Assembly (NCBI GenBank): GCA_026225395.1
Contig: JAMFSR010000012.1
Span: forward strand, 30,371-94,370
Length of the DNA stretch: 64,000 nucleotides
Reading direction: 5' to 3'
From: Granulicella sapmiensis
GTDB lineage: Bacteria > Acidobacteriota > Terriglobia > Terriglobales > Acidobacteriaceae
Below are positions 1-8,775 of the stretch, one piece after another. Made by a program: the position numbers and the translations under genes. A model generated the notes under the pieces. That model saw only the letters and a program-made list of their open reading frames with translations. It searched no databases and was not told where the DNA came from. How positions within the stretch are numbered: position 1 is the stretch's first letter; every line of letters starts with the position of its first letter.

Positions 1-303
1 GTAATCGCAAAGCGACTTCACAATCGCCGACCCAATCAACGCCATAGCAACAATGGCCCACGCATTCTGCAACCGGTGCGGCAGGAACGGCCCCAGATTG
101 ATGTGCAGATGGATATATGGAATCGAGTAATTCAGCAGCTTATCAGGCGTGGCCGTCGGACTCAATACGTTATCGATGATCGGCTTGATCAGCATCACGC
201 GGAAGCCAGCCATCAGCGCGTAAACCGCCATCAGCAGAACGGAACTGAACAGATACAACGTATAGGGCCGCATATAGTTCAGCAGCCGTAAAATACGCTT
301 CAT
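1..303 (-). CDS. ABC transporter transmembrane protein, MsbA-like (N-terminal part)
   Basis: Only the first 101 codons are in the window; the gene runs off the left edge. The start is ATG at 303. The visible protein opens MKRILRLLNYMRPYTLYLFS and has a hydrophobic helix at about residues 15-40 followed by the KPIIDNVL stretch, then a second hydrophobic segment at about 82-96. This matches the first two helices of type I ABC exporter membrane domains, where the segment after TM1 commonly reads 'l.kpiiDnvl'. The nucleotide-binding domain is out of view. The lipid A/LPS export genes further upstream on the same strand make an MsbA-type lipid flippase plausible, but a multidrug exporter cannot be excluded. 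Confidence 0.75.
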   Translation of the reverse strand, partial: MKRILRLLNYMRPYTLYLFSSVLLMAVYALMAGFRVMLIKPIIDNVLSPTATPDKLLNYSIPYIHLHINLGPFLPHRLQNAWAIVAMALIGSAIVKSLCDY

Positions 304-360
304 ACCCGCTCCACCGTCCCTGCAGTTCGTTCTGCTGTCATCCCGCCATTCTACGCGGTC

Positions 361-1305
361 TTACCGCGGCATATCCCTGTGCGAACTCTTCGCGCGATAC
401 CCCGCCGCACCCAGCCGCTTCTTCAACTCTTCCGTAATCATCACCGACCGGTGCTGCCCACCCGTACATCCAATCCCGATCGTCAAATAGCTCTTGCCTT
501 CCTTGATGTAATGCGGCAGCAGAAACGTCAGCATATCCACCGCCTTATCCAGGAACTCCTTGGTCTGCGGAAACTGCCGTATATACTTCGCCACCTTCGG
601 ATGCTTCCCCGTCAGCTTGCGAAACTCCGGCACAAAATGCGGATTCGGCAGGAACCGCACATCGAACACCACGTCCGCATCCGTCGGCACGCCATTCTTG
701 AATCCAAAGCTCATCACCTGGATCGTCAGGTTCCGATCGGTCTTTCCACCGCCGCGCTCAAACTGCGAGTTGATGTGCGCCCGCAGTTCATGCACATTGA
801 ACTTCGTCGTATCGAGCAGAATGTCCGCAACATTCCTTACCGGATCCAGCCGCTTCCGCTCTGCGCGAATCGATGAAATTACAGTCTCGCCCCGCCCCAG
901 CGGATGCGGTCGCCGCGTCTCCGAGAAACGCCGAACAATGGCATCCTCAGTCGCTTCAAGAAACACCACCCGCGTCGGCAGCGCATGACGAACCTTCTTC
1001 AAAATCGCCGGAAACTTATCCAGCCGGCTACCCTCACGAACGTCCACCACCAGCGCCGCACGCTCGATCTCTGCCGACTTCGCCACCAGGTCCGCAAACC
1101 GTTCAATCAACTCCAGCGGCAGGTTGTCCACCGAGTAGTACCCAAGGTCCTCAAACGCCTTTAGCGCCGAAGCCTTCCCCGACCCCGACATCCCGGTCAG
1201 AATCACAAGCTCGCGCGCCGGAACCGGCTGCTCCTGTCGCTCATTCCCCTTCGGTGCAATCCTCTTCGCCGTAGCCGACACCCTGGCAGCGTTCTTCTTG
1301 GCCAT
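361..1305 (-). CDS. rapZ: RNase adapter protein RapZ / nucleotide-binding protein YvcJ family
   Basis: 314 residues, about 30 longer than typical RapZ because of a basic, low-complexity N-terminal extension. The Walker A motif GMSGSGKA lies at residues 38-45 and is followed by the family hallmark FEDLGYYSVDNLP. The C-terminal domain shows the conserved IGIGCTGGQHRSV segment. In enterobacteria RapZ binds GlmY/GlmZ and directs RNase E to control glucosamine-6-phosphate synthase; in other phyla the family is a P-loop ATP/GTP-binding protein whose RNA role is less certain. It follows rpoN and hpf on the same strand, as in many bacteria (ptsN is absent here). A strong terminator hairpin separates it from hpf, so it probably has its own promoter. 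Confidence 0.93.
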   Translation of the reverse strand: MAKKNAARVSATAKRIAPKGNERQEQPVPARELVILTGMSGSGKASALKAFEDLGYYSVDNLPLELIERFADLVAKSAEIERAALVVDVREGSRLDKFPAILKKVRHALPTRVVFLEATEDAIVRRFSETRRPHPLGRGETVISSIRAERKRLDPVRNVADILLDTTKFNVHELRAHINSQFERGGGKTDRNLTIQVMSFGFKNGVPTDADVVFDVRFLPNPHFVPEFRKLTGKHPKVAKYIRQFPQTKEFLDKAVDMLTFLLPHYIKEGKSYLTIGIGCTGGQHRSVMITEELKKRLGAAGYRAKSSHRDMPR

Positions 1306-1369
1306 GCGTGAATCCTAGCACCAGCAGCACCATCGGCAATCAGCCCCAACCCTTGAATACGTCACAAAC

Positions 1370-1399
1370 GAAAGCGCCGCCCAACCGGGCGGCGCTTTC
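1370..1399 (-). terminator. Intrinsic terminator after hpf
   Basis: A perfect 13-bp inverted repeat (arms 1370-1382 and 1387-1399, loop AACC) with a GC-rich core lies 23 bases after the hpf stop. On the minus strand it is followed by GTTTGTG, a modest U-rich tail. It divides rpoN-hpf from rapZ. Confidence 0.7.
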
Positions 1400-1431
1400 T
1401 CTACACTCTATCCTCTACGCCCTACACTCTG
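1396..1431. repeat. Purine-rich 3'-end repeat, copy at hpf
   Basis: Read on the minus strand this is GCAGAGTGTAG, a short GGCG, then TAGAGGATAGAGTGTAGAGAAA. The same building blocks (AGAGTGTAGAG, TAGAGGATAGAG) occur at 29793-29816, 29837-29873 and 47411-47433. The repeat starts inside hpf: its AGA GTG TAG supplies the last two codons and the stop of that gene. Confidence 0.7.
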
Positions 1432-1757
1432 CTTTCGAGCGGCTTTGGCTGATGATCCCTCACGGTATCCCATCGCTTCTTGTGCTTAATCGCCTGCTGT
1501 TCCACCTTTTGCAGTGTGTCATGCAGCGCCGACTCCATCTCGGTCGCCTCGCAAACGGCAACCAACTGCTCGCCGCGGCACGAAACCGTTATTTCCGCTA
1601 TTTTCCGGTACTTGTCCTCTGTGAGAATGACATGCGCCCCTGTGCAGCGGTTCGCAACCTTGGCAACCCTCGCCAAACCTGCTTCTGCCTGCGTCTTCAG
1701 CTTTGCCGTAACTACGGTCTGTCGACCGGTGTACTCAACATTCATGAACAACTCCAT
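1422..1757 (-). CDS. hpf: Ribosome hibernation-promoting factor, short form
   Basis: 111 residues with the HPF/YfiA/RaiA fold: an N-terminal strand MELFMNVEYTGRQTVVTAKLK, a middle VILTEDKYRKIAEITVSCRG, and a helix EMESALHDTLQKVEQQAIKHKKRW rich in basic residues. The family binds the 30S subunit between head and body and inactivates or dimerises ribosomes in stationary phase. It is the short form, without the C-terminal dimerisation domain of long HPF. It lies directly after rpoN on the same strand, the usual position. Its last codons (SRV-stop) come from a repeat that also ends the uxs gene, so the extreme C-terminus is not expected to be conserved. Confidence 0.9.
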   Translation of the reverse strand: MELFMNVEYTGRQTVVTAKLKTQAEAGLARVAKVANRCTGAHVILTEDKYRKIAEITVSCRGEQLVAVCEATEMESALHDTLQKVEQQAIKHKKRWDTVRDHQPKPLESRV

Positions 1758-1798
1758 CCTGGCAGCGGGTTATAGCTGTCATCGAATTTATGATGCCG

Positions 1799-3343
1799 TC
1801 ATCGTACTCTTCGTTGGTGGGTGCTTGGTATCTGCATATCCTCCCGGTACTTCGCCACAGTCCGCCTTGTCACTTTGATTCCCTGCCGCTGCAATTCGGC
1901 TGCCAGATACTCGTCAGTCCACGGTTTTCGGGGATCCTCCTCTTCGATCAGTTTTTTCACCCGCTTTTTCAAGAGCATCAGCGGAACATCGCCGCCCTCC
2001 GGCCCGTTTACGCTTTCTGAAAAAAAGAACCGCAGCTCATACACCCCTTGCGTCGTATGAACATACTTGTTCGCCACAGCACGGCTAACTGTTGAAGGAT
2101 GCACCCCGATCTCCTCCGCGACCTCCTTGATCATCATCGGCCGCAGCGCATCCACTCCCTTTTCCAGAAAATCCTGCTGCCGCCGCACAATCGATTCGCA
2201 CGTCCGCACAATCGTGTTCTTCCTCTGCTCGATATTCCGCAAAAGCTGGATGGCCGACTTATACCGCTCCTTCACGTAATCCCGAACCTCACGGTCCGTC
2301 CCCTTCTCGCGCAACATCTTCCGGTAGCCCTGGTTCAGCCGCAGCGCCGGCATGTCGTCCTCATTCATCACCACCACGTACTCGTCATCGCGCTTTACAA
2401 ACGCCACATCCGGCTCTATCAGCCGCGTCGCGGAGTTGTTATAGCGCTGCCCCGGCCGCGGATCAAGCTGTCGAATCAACTCCACAGCCGCCGCAATCTG
2501 CTCGGAGGACCGCCGCGTTACCCGCGTAATCTCCCGCATATCCTTCTTCTGCAATAGCGCCAGATGCTGCTCCACAATCAGCGTCGCCGTATCGAACACT
2601 GCATACAGCGTCCCATCCGCAACGCCTTCATCTTCCTCCGCCTCGCGCTGCGCCGCAAGAATCGACTCTCGCCGCTGCGCCTCGATCTGCAACAAAAGGC
2701 ACTCCCGCAGATCCCGCGCTCCCACGCCCACAGGATCAAGCTGCGCCACCACCCCACGTGCCTGCACAATCAACCCCGCCTGTCGCTCGGCCAACTCGCC
2801 GGCCTCAGCCACGTCGGCAAACAGCACAGATCCCAGTTCGAGATCGGTTGCCGTCAGGTATCCATCCTCATTCAAATTTCCGACGATCAACTCCGCCGCC
2901 TCACGCAGCTCCGGCTTCATCGTCAGCGACCCCAGCTGCCACGAAAGATAATCCGTCAGCGTGCTCGGCTGCGCCAGAAAGTGCTCAAACGATGGCTTGT
3001 CGTAGTCCTCAAACCCCGTCCCGGTCTTGAATCCCGGGTCGAGATAGTCCTGAAAATAGCTCCCGAAGTCGATTTCATCAAAAGGATCCTTCTCCGCCCT
3101 TTCCCCTTCGGCAGAAACCTCCTCCGCACTCCGTTCGCGGTCACCCTCCCGGCCTGATCGCTCATCGAGCGTCTCATTGGCCTCTTCAATCTCTTCCAGA
3201 ACGGGGTTTTCGACCATCTCGCCATTGATCATGTCCTTCAGTTCAAGCTTATTGAGGGCAAGCACACTGACCATCTGCACCAGGCCCGGCGTGAGCACTT
3301 GGCGTTGCGAGAGCTTAACGTTCAATCGCGGCTGCAACAACAA
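1799..3343 (-). CDS. rpoN: RNA polymerase sigma-54 factor
   Basis: Sigma-54 directs RNA polymerase to -24/-12 promoters and needs AAA+ activators. Region I is seen as LLLQPRLNVKLSQRQVLTPG with a glutamine/leucine-rich continuation; an acidic linker follows; a core-binding region, the HTH (GVHPSTVSRAVANKYVHT) and the RpoN box RRTVAKYRED near the C-terminus are all intact. The open frame extends to a GTG at 3478, but those 45 extra residues look unlike the family and have no ribosome binding site. TTG at 3341-3343 has GAGGG seven bases upstream and begins just before region I, so it is chosen (514 aa). Downstream of lptB and upstream of hpf. Confidence 0.92.
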   Translation of the reverse strand: MLLQPRLNVKLSQRQVLTPGLVQMVSVLALNKLELKDMINGEMVENPVLEEIEEANETLDERSGREGDRERSAEEVSAEGERAEKDPFDEIDFGSYFQDYLDPGFKTGTGFEDYDKPSFEHFLAQPSTLTDYLSWQLGSLTMKPELREAAELIVGNLNEDGYLTATDLELGSVLFADVAEAGELAERQAGLIVQARGVVAQLDPVGVGARDLRECLLLQIEAQRRESILAAQREAEEDEGVADGTLYAVFDTATLIVEQHLALLQKKDMREITRVTRRSSEQIAAAVELIRQLDPRPGQRYNNSATRLIEPDVAFVKRDDEYVVVMNEDDMPALRLNQGYRKMLREKGTDREVRDYVKERYKSAIQLLRNIEQRKNTIVRTCESIVRRQQDFLEKGVDALRPMMIKEVAEEIGVHPSTVSRAVANKYVHTTQGVYELRFFFSESVNGPEGGDVPLMLLKKRVKKLIEEEDPRKPWTDEYLAAELQRQGIKVTRRTVAKYREDMQIPSTHQRRVR

Positions 3344-3595
3344 ATTCGGACCCTCGCGTTCCCTGTAAGCCCCATTCGGGGTCCTCTGGTCAAACCCGGC
3401 CCCAACCTGCAAGCCGCGCCACGCGACACCGGAGAAGTACCCGGCATGCAATTCAAGGGCCAGTTTACCCCGGCACACCCGAAAAACGTAAACAGCTACA
3501 AGTCACGATGACACAACCGGTCCCATCCTGTCCCAAAATGGGCATGGCTTCGGAACAACGAACGTTTCGTTTCTATGTAGATCGGCGAAAGACCG

Positions 3596-4330
3596 TCAGT
3601 CTGTCCCCAACGAAAACTTCTCACCCAGGTAGAGCCGCTTCACTTCCGGGTCGCGCCCCAATTCGCCCGGCGTCCCTTGTCGAAAGATCTTCCCATCGAT
3701 CAGAATGTACGCCCGGTCGGTCACACTCAGCGTCTCCGACACGTTGTGATCCGTAATCAGCACCCCAATCCCGTTCGCTTTCAGCTCGAAGATGATCTGC
3801 TGCAGCTCCAGCACCGCGATCGGATCAATACCCGAAAAAGGCTCATCCAGCAGGATGAACGCCGGGCCGATCGCCAGGCACCGGGCAATCTCAACCCTGC
3901 GCCGCTCACCGCCCGAAAGCGCATATCCCTGCGTCTTCCGCACATGCCCCAGGTTCAGCTGCGCAATCAGGTTCTCGGAAACCTTGCGGCGCGCTTCCCA
4001 CGTAATATGCTGCGTCTCCAGCACGGCCAGGATGTTCTCTTCCACGGAAAGCTTTCGGAAGATCGAAGGCTCCTGCGGCAGATAGCTGATCCCAAACTCC
4101 CGCGCCCGCAGATACATCGGCGTCCGCGTAATATCGTTTCCGTCGGTAAGAATGCGCCCGCTGTCCGGCCGTACCAGGCCCACGATCATGTAGAAGCTCG
4201 TCGTCTTGCCCGCGCCATTCGGCCCCAGCAACCCAACCACCTCACCCTGGTTAATCTCCAGGCTCACGCCGCGAACGACCTGTCTTCCGCCGTAAGCCTT
4301 ACCAATCTCCTCGGTTACCAGGGTTCTCAT
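3596..4330 (-). CDS. lptB: LPS export ABC transporter ATP-binding protein LptB
   Basis: 244 residues, normal length for LptB. Walker A is [11 protein letters not shown], the signature is LSGGERRR, Walker B is [13 protein letters not shown] and the switch histidine is in LITDHN. The opening ([20 protein letters not shown]) and the Y-loop region [18 protein letters not shown] are typical of LptB rather than of general ABC ATPases. It powers LptFG to pull lipopolysaccharide from the inner membrane into the LptC-LptA-LptD bridge. Its gene starts 22 bases after the end of the lptC/A-like gene, so the two are co-transcribed; rpoN follows after about 250 bases, an arrangement shared with proteobacteria. 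Confidence 0.95.
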   Translation of the reverse strand: MRTLVTEEIGKAYGGRQVVRGVSLEINQGEVVGLLGPNGAGKTTSFYMIVGLVRPDSGRILTDGNDITRTPMYLRAREFGISYLPQEPSIFRKLSVEENILAVLETQHITWEARRKVSENLIAQLNLGHVRKTQGYALSGGERRRVEIARCLAIGPAFILLDEPFSGIDPIAVLELQQIIFELKANGIGVLITDHNVSETLSVTDRAYILIDGKIFRQGTPGELGRDPEVKRLYLGEKFSLGTD

Positions 4331-4352
4331 CTGGGTCTAGTATCTCTCTTTT

Positions 4353-6905
4353 TCACTGCTTCACCCGCGTCTCGGTCCTTACCCGTTCCGGCTTTTCCGC
4401 CTTGGCCCCCGTGTCAGTCCCACCAACCACAATCGTCCTATCGGTCGAATGGAACAGCAGGGTCGCTCCTGTTACATTACCCTGCTGCGCGTCGACAATA
4501 TGGGGCGGTTTTGCAGGTGTCCCGGTAAAGATGTAACTGGAGTCCGCAGCCGTATAGACGAGTTGTTCACCCGTTCCGGTTCGTCCCGGCTGATCAATCC
4601 TTACGTCGCCCGAAAGCACAATCTGCCGAATCGTTCCGCCAAACGGGTTCGCCTGCCCCGCAACCTGCCCAGCCCCGGCCTGTGGCGGGTTCAGGAACAC
4701 CACCCCCCGCTGCGACCTCGCCTGCCCCGTTGCCCCGTCCATCCGCACCGCCCCGGTAAACGTAGCATCCCGGTTCACATCGTCGTAATCCATCGCCGAG
4801 CTCACCACCCGCACAATCTGGTCACCGCCCTCACCCGGCACCTTCGAAGACCCTGGAGCAGGCTTCTTTCCGCCGCTCTGCGCTGTCCCGGCAAACACCG
4901 CATGTACCAGCCCGCTCGAAGCAGCCGGCCGCGCCGCCAGCGAACGCTTCTTCTGGTCGAACAACAAATCGGCCGCCTGCACCTGCGAAGCCCCCTGCCA
5001 CAACCGTGCCGGATGCGCATCGCTGCCGACAAACTCCGCCAGCTGCGAAGCATGCCGAAGCACGGCATGGTCCGCCGCCACATGCGTCATCGGCGCATCC
5101 ACCTGCTTCGCTACCGCATGCGTCGACGAAGCCGCAGATCCGGACATCGTAGCCAGCACATTGCCGCCGGCCTCCACATCCTGCGTCTTCTGATTCACCG
5201 TAATCGACGACGACGCCAGAGACGTATCACCCTGTGTAAAGTGCGCCGCACCCGTCAGTGTCAGCTTCGAGCTCGTGCCGTCATAAACAGCCTTTGCCGC
5301 GCTCGCGTCAGACGCTTCCTCCACCTTCGTCGCACCCGGCCGCACAGCCGGCTTGCTGTGGATCGTCACATTACCAGTCTGCACGGCTGACGTAATCTCC
5401 AGCGCCCCAACACTCTTCGCCGCTGCCCCAACCGCCGGGGCGAACTCAGCCTCCAGCGTATCCGACACGCTCGTCTGCTGCTCCCCCAGTGGAGCATCCT
5501 GCTGCAATTGCGCGTGCCCGTTCCCGAACATCTGCCGCAGCTCCACATTCTGCCCGGCTCCAGCTACAAACACTGCCCGCAGATCATCCGCAAATACCTG
5601 CGTGGACTTAAGCGCATTCGACGTACCCGCCGCCGCACCCGCGATTTTCGCAACCGCCGCCCCCCGTGCCATCGCCGCTCCCGTCGCGTGGATCTCGCTC
5701 AACCGCGAAGTCGTCTTATGACTGCCCGCCCTTTTGCCCGCCACACTCACCGGCACAAACGTCGCCAGAATGCGGTCTCCGCGCATCTCTCGCGGAAGGT
5801 CAGGACTTCCCGGCTTGCGGTCGCTGAACGCAACCTGCGCCTGCCCCGTTGCGAGAATGCTCGTCGGATTCCCCAGGGCATCAAAACTTCCATCCACTTC
5901 ATTCGCCTGCGAACGCAACGGCCGCAGCGGGTTGCTGTCCACAAGCACCACATTGCCCAGCAGCTTCGACAACGCCGGCAGGCTCGTCAGCCCGAACGTC
6001 CCTTCAAACGAGTTCGCCGTCACATGCCGCGTATCCGCGTCGAAAACCACTCCTCCACCCGCCTGCGCCTGCTCCAGCGATCCATCATGCCGCAGGTGCA
6101 GTACCGCATTCGCCGCCGCCGCCGTTCTCCCCTCGGACTCCGCCACCGGGTGCGCCAGCACAATCGTATTGTCGGTTCGATTCAGATCGGCCTTCACCGC
6201 ATGCACCGTCATCGGAGCGTTCCGCACATTGCCCGTCATCACCACATCCGCCAACAGGTGCAGCAGGCTCTCGCCCGAATCGAACTCCGCGCCCTTCGAC
6301 GTACAGCGCATGCCCGCATACCGAAACTCCACCGGCTGATCGGTCGCCGCCACAGCCAGCTTGCGCACATACACCAGGCCGCTCGTCCGCACATGGATAA
6401 TGTGATCACTCTCGGAATCGTCTTCCGGATGCTCGCCCACATGCGCCACCGGCGCAGGCGCACCCTTTACCACGGCTGTCTGCTGCGGATGCGTTCCACC
6501 TGGCGCCAGCGTTCCCGGCGCCTGCAAGTCCATGTGGACTTCCCCCACCGCCGTCGCCACGCCGGTATTCTCGTCGTACTCAATATCCGAGCTATAGATG
6601 TGGTCTTCGTCCGTGCTCGTCTTGCTATACAGCGTCACGACTACATCATGCAGCGTCCACTTGCCATCCCCATGCTGGATCGCCTTTGCCGCATGCAGCG
6701 TAAAAACCGTGCGCTTCTGCACCGACTGCGAGTACGTAAACCCGTCCGTCTCTTTGGAGATGTGGATGCCCGACCGCGCCACAATGCCCTGCCAAACCTT
6801 GCGCGCCTTATAGCGCCCATAGCTCACAAAACCGGCAAGCACCACCAGAAGCAGCACCGCCGCGCCTGCCAGTCCCCACCGAAGTCTCTCCACCGACGCT
6901 TTCAT
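4353..6905 (-). CDS. LptC/LptA-like LPS transport protein, very long
   Basis: 850 residues. A single N-terminal membrane anchor (about residues 8-30, LRWGLAGAAVLLLVVLAGFV) is followed by a long periplasmic part rich in beta strands. The first part resembles LptC (IHISKETDGFTYSQS ... IEYDENTGVATAVGEVHMDL). Later there are OstA/LptA-type strands of the kind 'ATGQAQVAF', 'AGGNVLATM' and 'LSGDVRI', with Ala/Gly-rich linkers. The likely role is the periplasmic beta-jellyroll bridge carrying LPS. E. coli LptC is 191 and LptA 185 residues, so this protein is equivalent to several such units in one chain. No separate lptA is seen nearby. Position before lptB supports the call. Confidence 0.8.
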   Translation of the reverse strand: MKASVERLRWGLAGAAVLLLVVLAGFVSYGRYKARKVWQGIVARSGIHISKETDGFTYSQSVQKRTVFTLHAAKAIQHGDGKWTLHDVVVTLYSKTSTDEDHIYSSDIEYDENTGVATAVGEVHMDLQAPGTLAPGGTHPQQTAVVKGAPAPVAHVGEHPEDDSESDHIIHVRTSGLVYVRKLAVAATDQPVEFRYAGMRCTSKGAEFDSGESLLHLLADVVMTGNVRNAPMTVHAVKADLNRTDNTIVLAHPVAESEGRTAAAANAVLHLRHDGSLEQAQAGGGVVFDADTRHVTANSFEGTFGLTSLPALSKLLGNVVLVDSNPLRPLRSQANEVDGSFDALGNPTSILATGQAQVAFSDRKPGSPDLPREMRGDRILATFVPVSVAGKRAGSHKTTSRLSEIHATGAAMARGAAVAKIAGAAAGTSNALKSTQVFADDLRAVFVAGAGQNVELRQMFGNGHAQLQQDAPLGEQQTSVSDTLEAEFAPAVGAAAKSVGALEITSAVQTGNVTIHSKPAVRPGATKVEEASDASAAKAVYDGTSSKLTLTGAAHFTQGDTSLASSSITVNQKTQDVEAGGNVLATMSGSAASSTHAVAKQVDAPMTHVAADHAVLRHASQLAEFVGSDAHPARLWQGASQVQAADLLFDQKKRSLAARPAASSGLVHAVFAGTAQSGGKKPAPGSSKVPGEGGDQIVRVVSSAMDYDDVNRDATFTGAVRMDGATGQARSQRGVVFLNPPQAGAGQVAGQANPFGGTIRQIVLSGDVRIDQPGRTGTGEQLVYTAADSSYIFTGTPAKPPHIVDAQQGNVTGATLLFHSTDRTIVVGGTDTGAKAEKPERVRTETRVKQ

Positions 6906-6985
6906 TGCACCTGCTTCATCTTCTCACCCGAAAGGGTCATCCATCGCACAAACATCCCACAGCCAACTCGCTTAAAATCAAACTC

Positions 6986-7642
6986 ATGTCCGATCAGCTC
7001 TACCTGTCCCTCTGGTTCCCCAACTTTCGCCTTGAATCCCTTCCCTCAGCCCTCATCAGCGTTATGCGCCAGTTCGCCGTCATTGCCAAAGACGGCAAAA
7101 CCGGCACCGACTTCGGCCGCGTTGCCGCTGCCACAACCTTTCCCATTGATTGGACGGAGTCGCCCACCTATCAGCGCATTTATGTGCTCGACGACCGTGC
7201 GGAAAAATCCGCCGACACTGAAGACTCCATCATCGAGTCCGCCGTCGCCGAAGCCACCGCCCAGCTCCACGAAGACTCCGCCTACGAGTTTGAAATGCGC
7301 TGGCCGCTCTGGCTTCCCGAAACCGCCGGCGATCTCGACACCACCTGGAAGCTCGAACCCGCCAAGGTCCGCATCTCCGGCTTCGGCCCCGAGTTCGACG
7401 AAGGCAGCTACGAGCAGAACGGCCACATCCGCGTAGACTTCGGCCTCGACACCCCTTGGGTCCTTGAAGACGAAGAGCTCAACACGGACGCCGCCGAAAA
7501 GATCAAGCAGAACGTCGAAAAGCTCCTCGCGTTCACGCTGCTGGTCGAGAAAAACTCCGGCATCTCTAGCCGCCTGCTCTGGACGGAAAGCGGCGAGCCA
7601 CTCGCCGAAAAGCTCATAGCCCGCCTGCAACGCCTCAATTAG
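6986..7642 (+). CDS. Conserved hypothetical protein, soluble, acidic
   Basis: 218 residues beginning MSDQLYLSLWFPNFRLESLP. I do not recognise a domain. There is no signal peptide or membrane segment. It is acidic and has the look of a small cytoplasmic alpha/beta protein (FPIDWTESPTYQRIYVLDDRA; FEMRWPLWLPE). The frame is open back to 6905, but ATG at 6986 is chosen because the protein then starts outside the lptC/A start region and reads as folded sequence. Its stop codon overlaps the stop of the convergent ene-reductase gene (7639-7642), so the two 3' ends are locked together. It is divergent from the LPS gene at 6905. Confidence 0.75.
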   Translation: MSDQLYLSLWFPNFRLESLPSALISVMRQFAVIAKDGKTGTDFGRVAAATTFPIDWTESPTYQRIYVLDDRAEKSADTEDSIIESAVAEATAQLHEDSAYEFEMRWPLWLPETAGDLDTTWKLEPAKVRISGFGPEFDEGSYEQNGHIRVDFGLDTPWVLEDEELNTDAAEKIKQNVEKLLAFTLLVEKNSGISSRLLWTESGEPLAEKLIARLQRLN

Positions 7643-8691
7643 GCAAGCGCCGGATAATCCGTATACCCCACCGCCCCTTGCGCATAGAACGTCTCCGGCA
7701 CCGGCTTGTTCAACTCCGCCTCTTCCGCAAACCGACGCACCAGATCCGGATTCGCAATCGCCAACTGACCAAATGCCACCGCGTCCGCATCGCCACGTTC
7801 GATCGCCGCATTGGCACTCTTCTCTGAAAACTTCTCGTTGGCGATATACACCCCGCCAAACTGCTGCTTCAGCGTCGGGCCCAGCCAATCCGGCCCTTCA
7901 TGCTCACGAGCCATCAGGAACGCCAGCTTCCGCTTGCCCAGCTCCCGCGCCACATACCCAAACGTCTCCGCCGGATTCGCATCGCTGATCCCATGCGCAT
8001 CGCCACGCGGCGCCAGGTGCATCCCCACCCGCTCCGGCCCCCAAACCTCACTCACCGCATCTGCGGCCTCGAGCATGAACCGTGCCCGCTTCTCCACCGT
8101 CCCACCATAAGCATCCGTCCGATGGTTCGACCCGCTCTGCAGAAACTGGTCCAGCAGATACCCATTCGCCCCATGCAACTCGACGCCATCAAACCCGGCA
8201 TCCTTCGCATTCTGCGCGCCGCGCTTGTAGTCGGCAATGATTCCCGGAATCTCCGATAGTTCCAGCTCCCGCGGTGTCTCAAACGCTTTCTGCGGACGCA
8301 GCAGACTCACATACCCCGAGGCCGCAACCGCACTGGGCCCCACCGGCCGTTCCCCATTCAAAAACACCGGATCGGATATCCGCCCCACATGCCAGATTTG
8401 CGCAAAGATCCGCCCACCGGCCTTATGCACGGCATCGGTAATCACCGTCCACTGCGCCACCTGCTCCTCGCTCCAGATACCCGGAACCTGCGCATACCCC
8501 ACGCCCTGCGGACTCACCGGCGTTCCTTCCGAAATAATCAGCCCAAAGCCCGCCCGCTGCGCATAGTACTCCGCAATAATCGGCGTGGGCACATGCTCCG
8601 GTGTCCCCCGCAAACGCGTCAGCGGAGCCATAATGATGCGGTTGGGCAACTGCAGTCCAGCAAGATCAAGCGGATCAAAAAGATTCGGCAA
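7639..8691 (-). CDS. Alkene reductase / Old Yellow Enzyme family (NemA-like)
   Basis: 350 residues, the usual size of FMN-dependent ene-reductases that reduce activated C=C bonds and nitro compounds with NAD(P)H. The N-terminus LFDPLDLAGLQLPNRIIMAPLTRLRG is typical of the FMN-binding start. Further motifs are the GFGLIISEGTPVSPQG segment, the IWHVGRISDP loop, the catalytic-region HGANGYLLDQFL with the NHRTDAYGG that follows, and the phosphate-binding VAFGQLAIANPDLVRRF. It is close to the NemA/XenB/GTN reductase branch. It stands alone, convergent with the hypothetical gene at 6986; no regulator is adjacent. Confidence 0.9.
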   Translation of the reverse strand: MPNLFDPLDLAGLQLPNRIIMAPLTRLRGTPEHVPTPIIAEYYAQRAGFGLIISEGTPVSPQGVGYAQVPGIWSEEQVAQWTVITDAVHKAGGRIFAQIWHVGRISDPVFLNGERPVGPSAVAASGYVSLLRPQKAFETPRELELSEIPGIIADYKRGAQNAKDAGFDGVELHGANGYLLDQFLQSGSNHRTDAYGGTVEKRARFMLEAADAVSEVWGPERVGMHLAPRGDAHGISDANPAETFGYVARELGKRKLAFLMAREHEGPDWLGPTLKQQFGGVYIANEKFSEKSANAAIERGDADAVAFGQLAIANPDLVRRFAEEAELNKPVPETFYAQGAVGYTDYPALA

Positions 8692-8775
8692 GTAAAACTC
8701 CTCGCGCAGACATGCGCATCCCTATCCGATGCGTCAGCCCCGCGCAGGATTCGCTCTTACCTTTCAGTCGTTGTG

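Noticed and set aside
5508..7436. Long plus-strand frame opposite the lptC/A-like gene
   Set aside because: It is Arg/His/Pro-rich and disordered in composition, a frame shadow typical of high-GC genes; the minus-strand protein has clear signal-anchor and LPS-bridge features.
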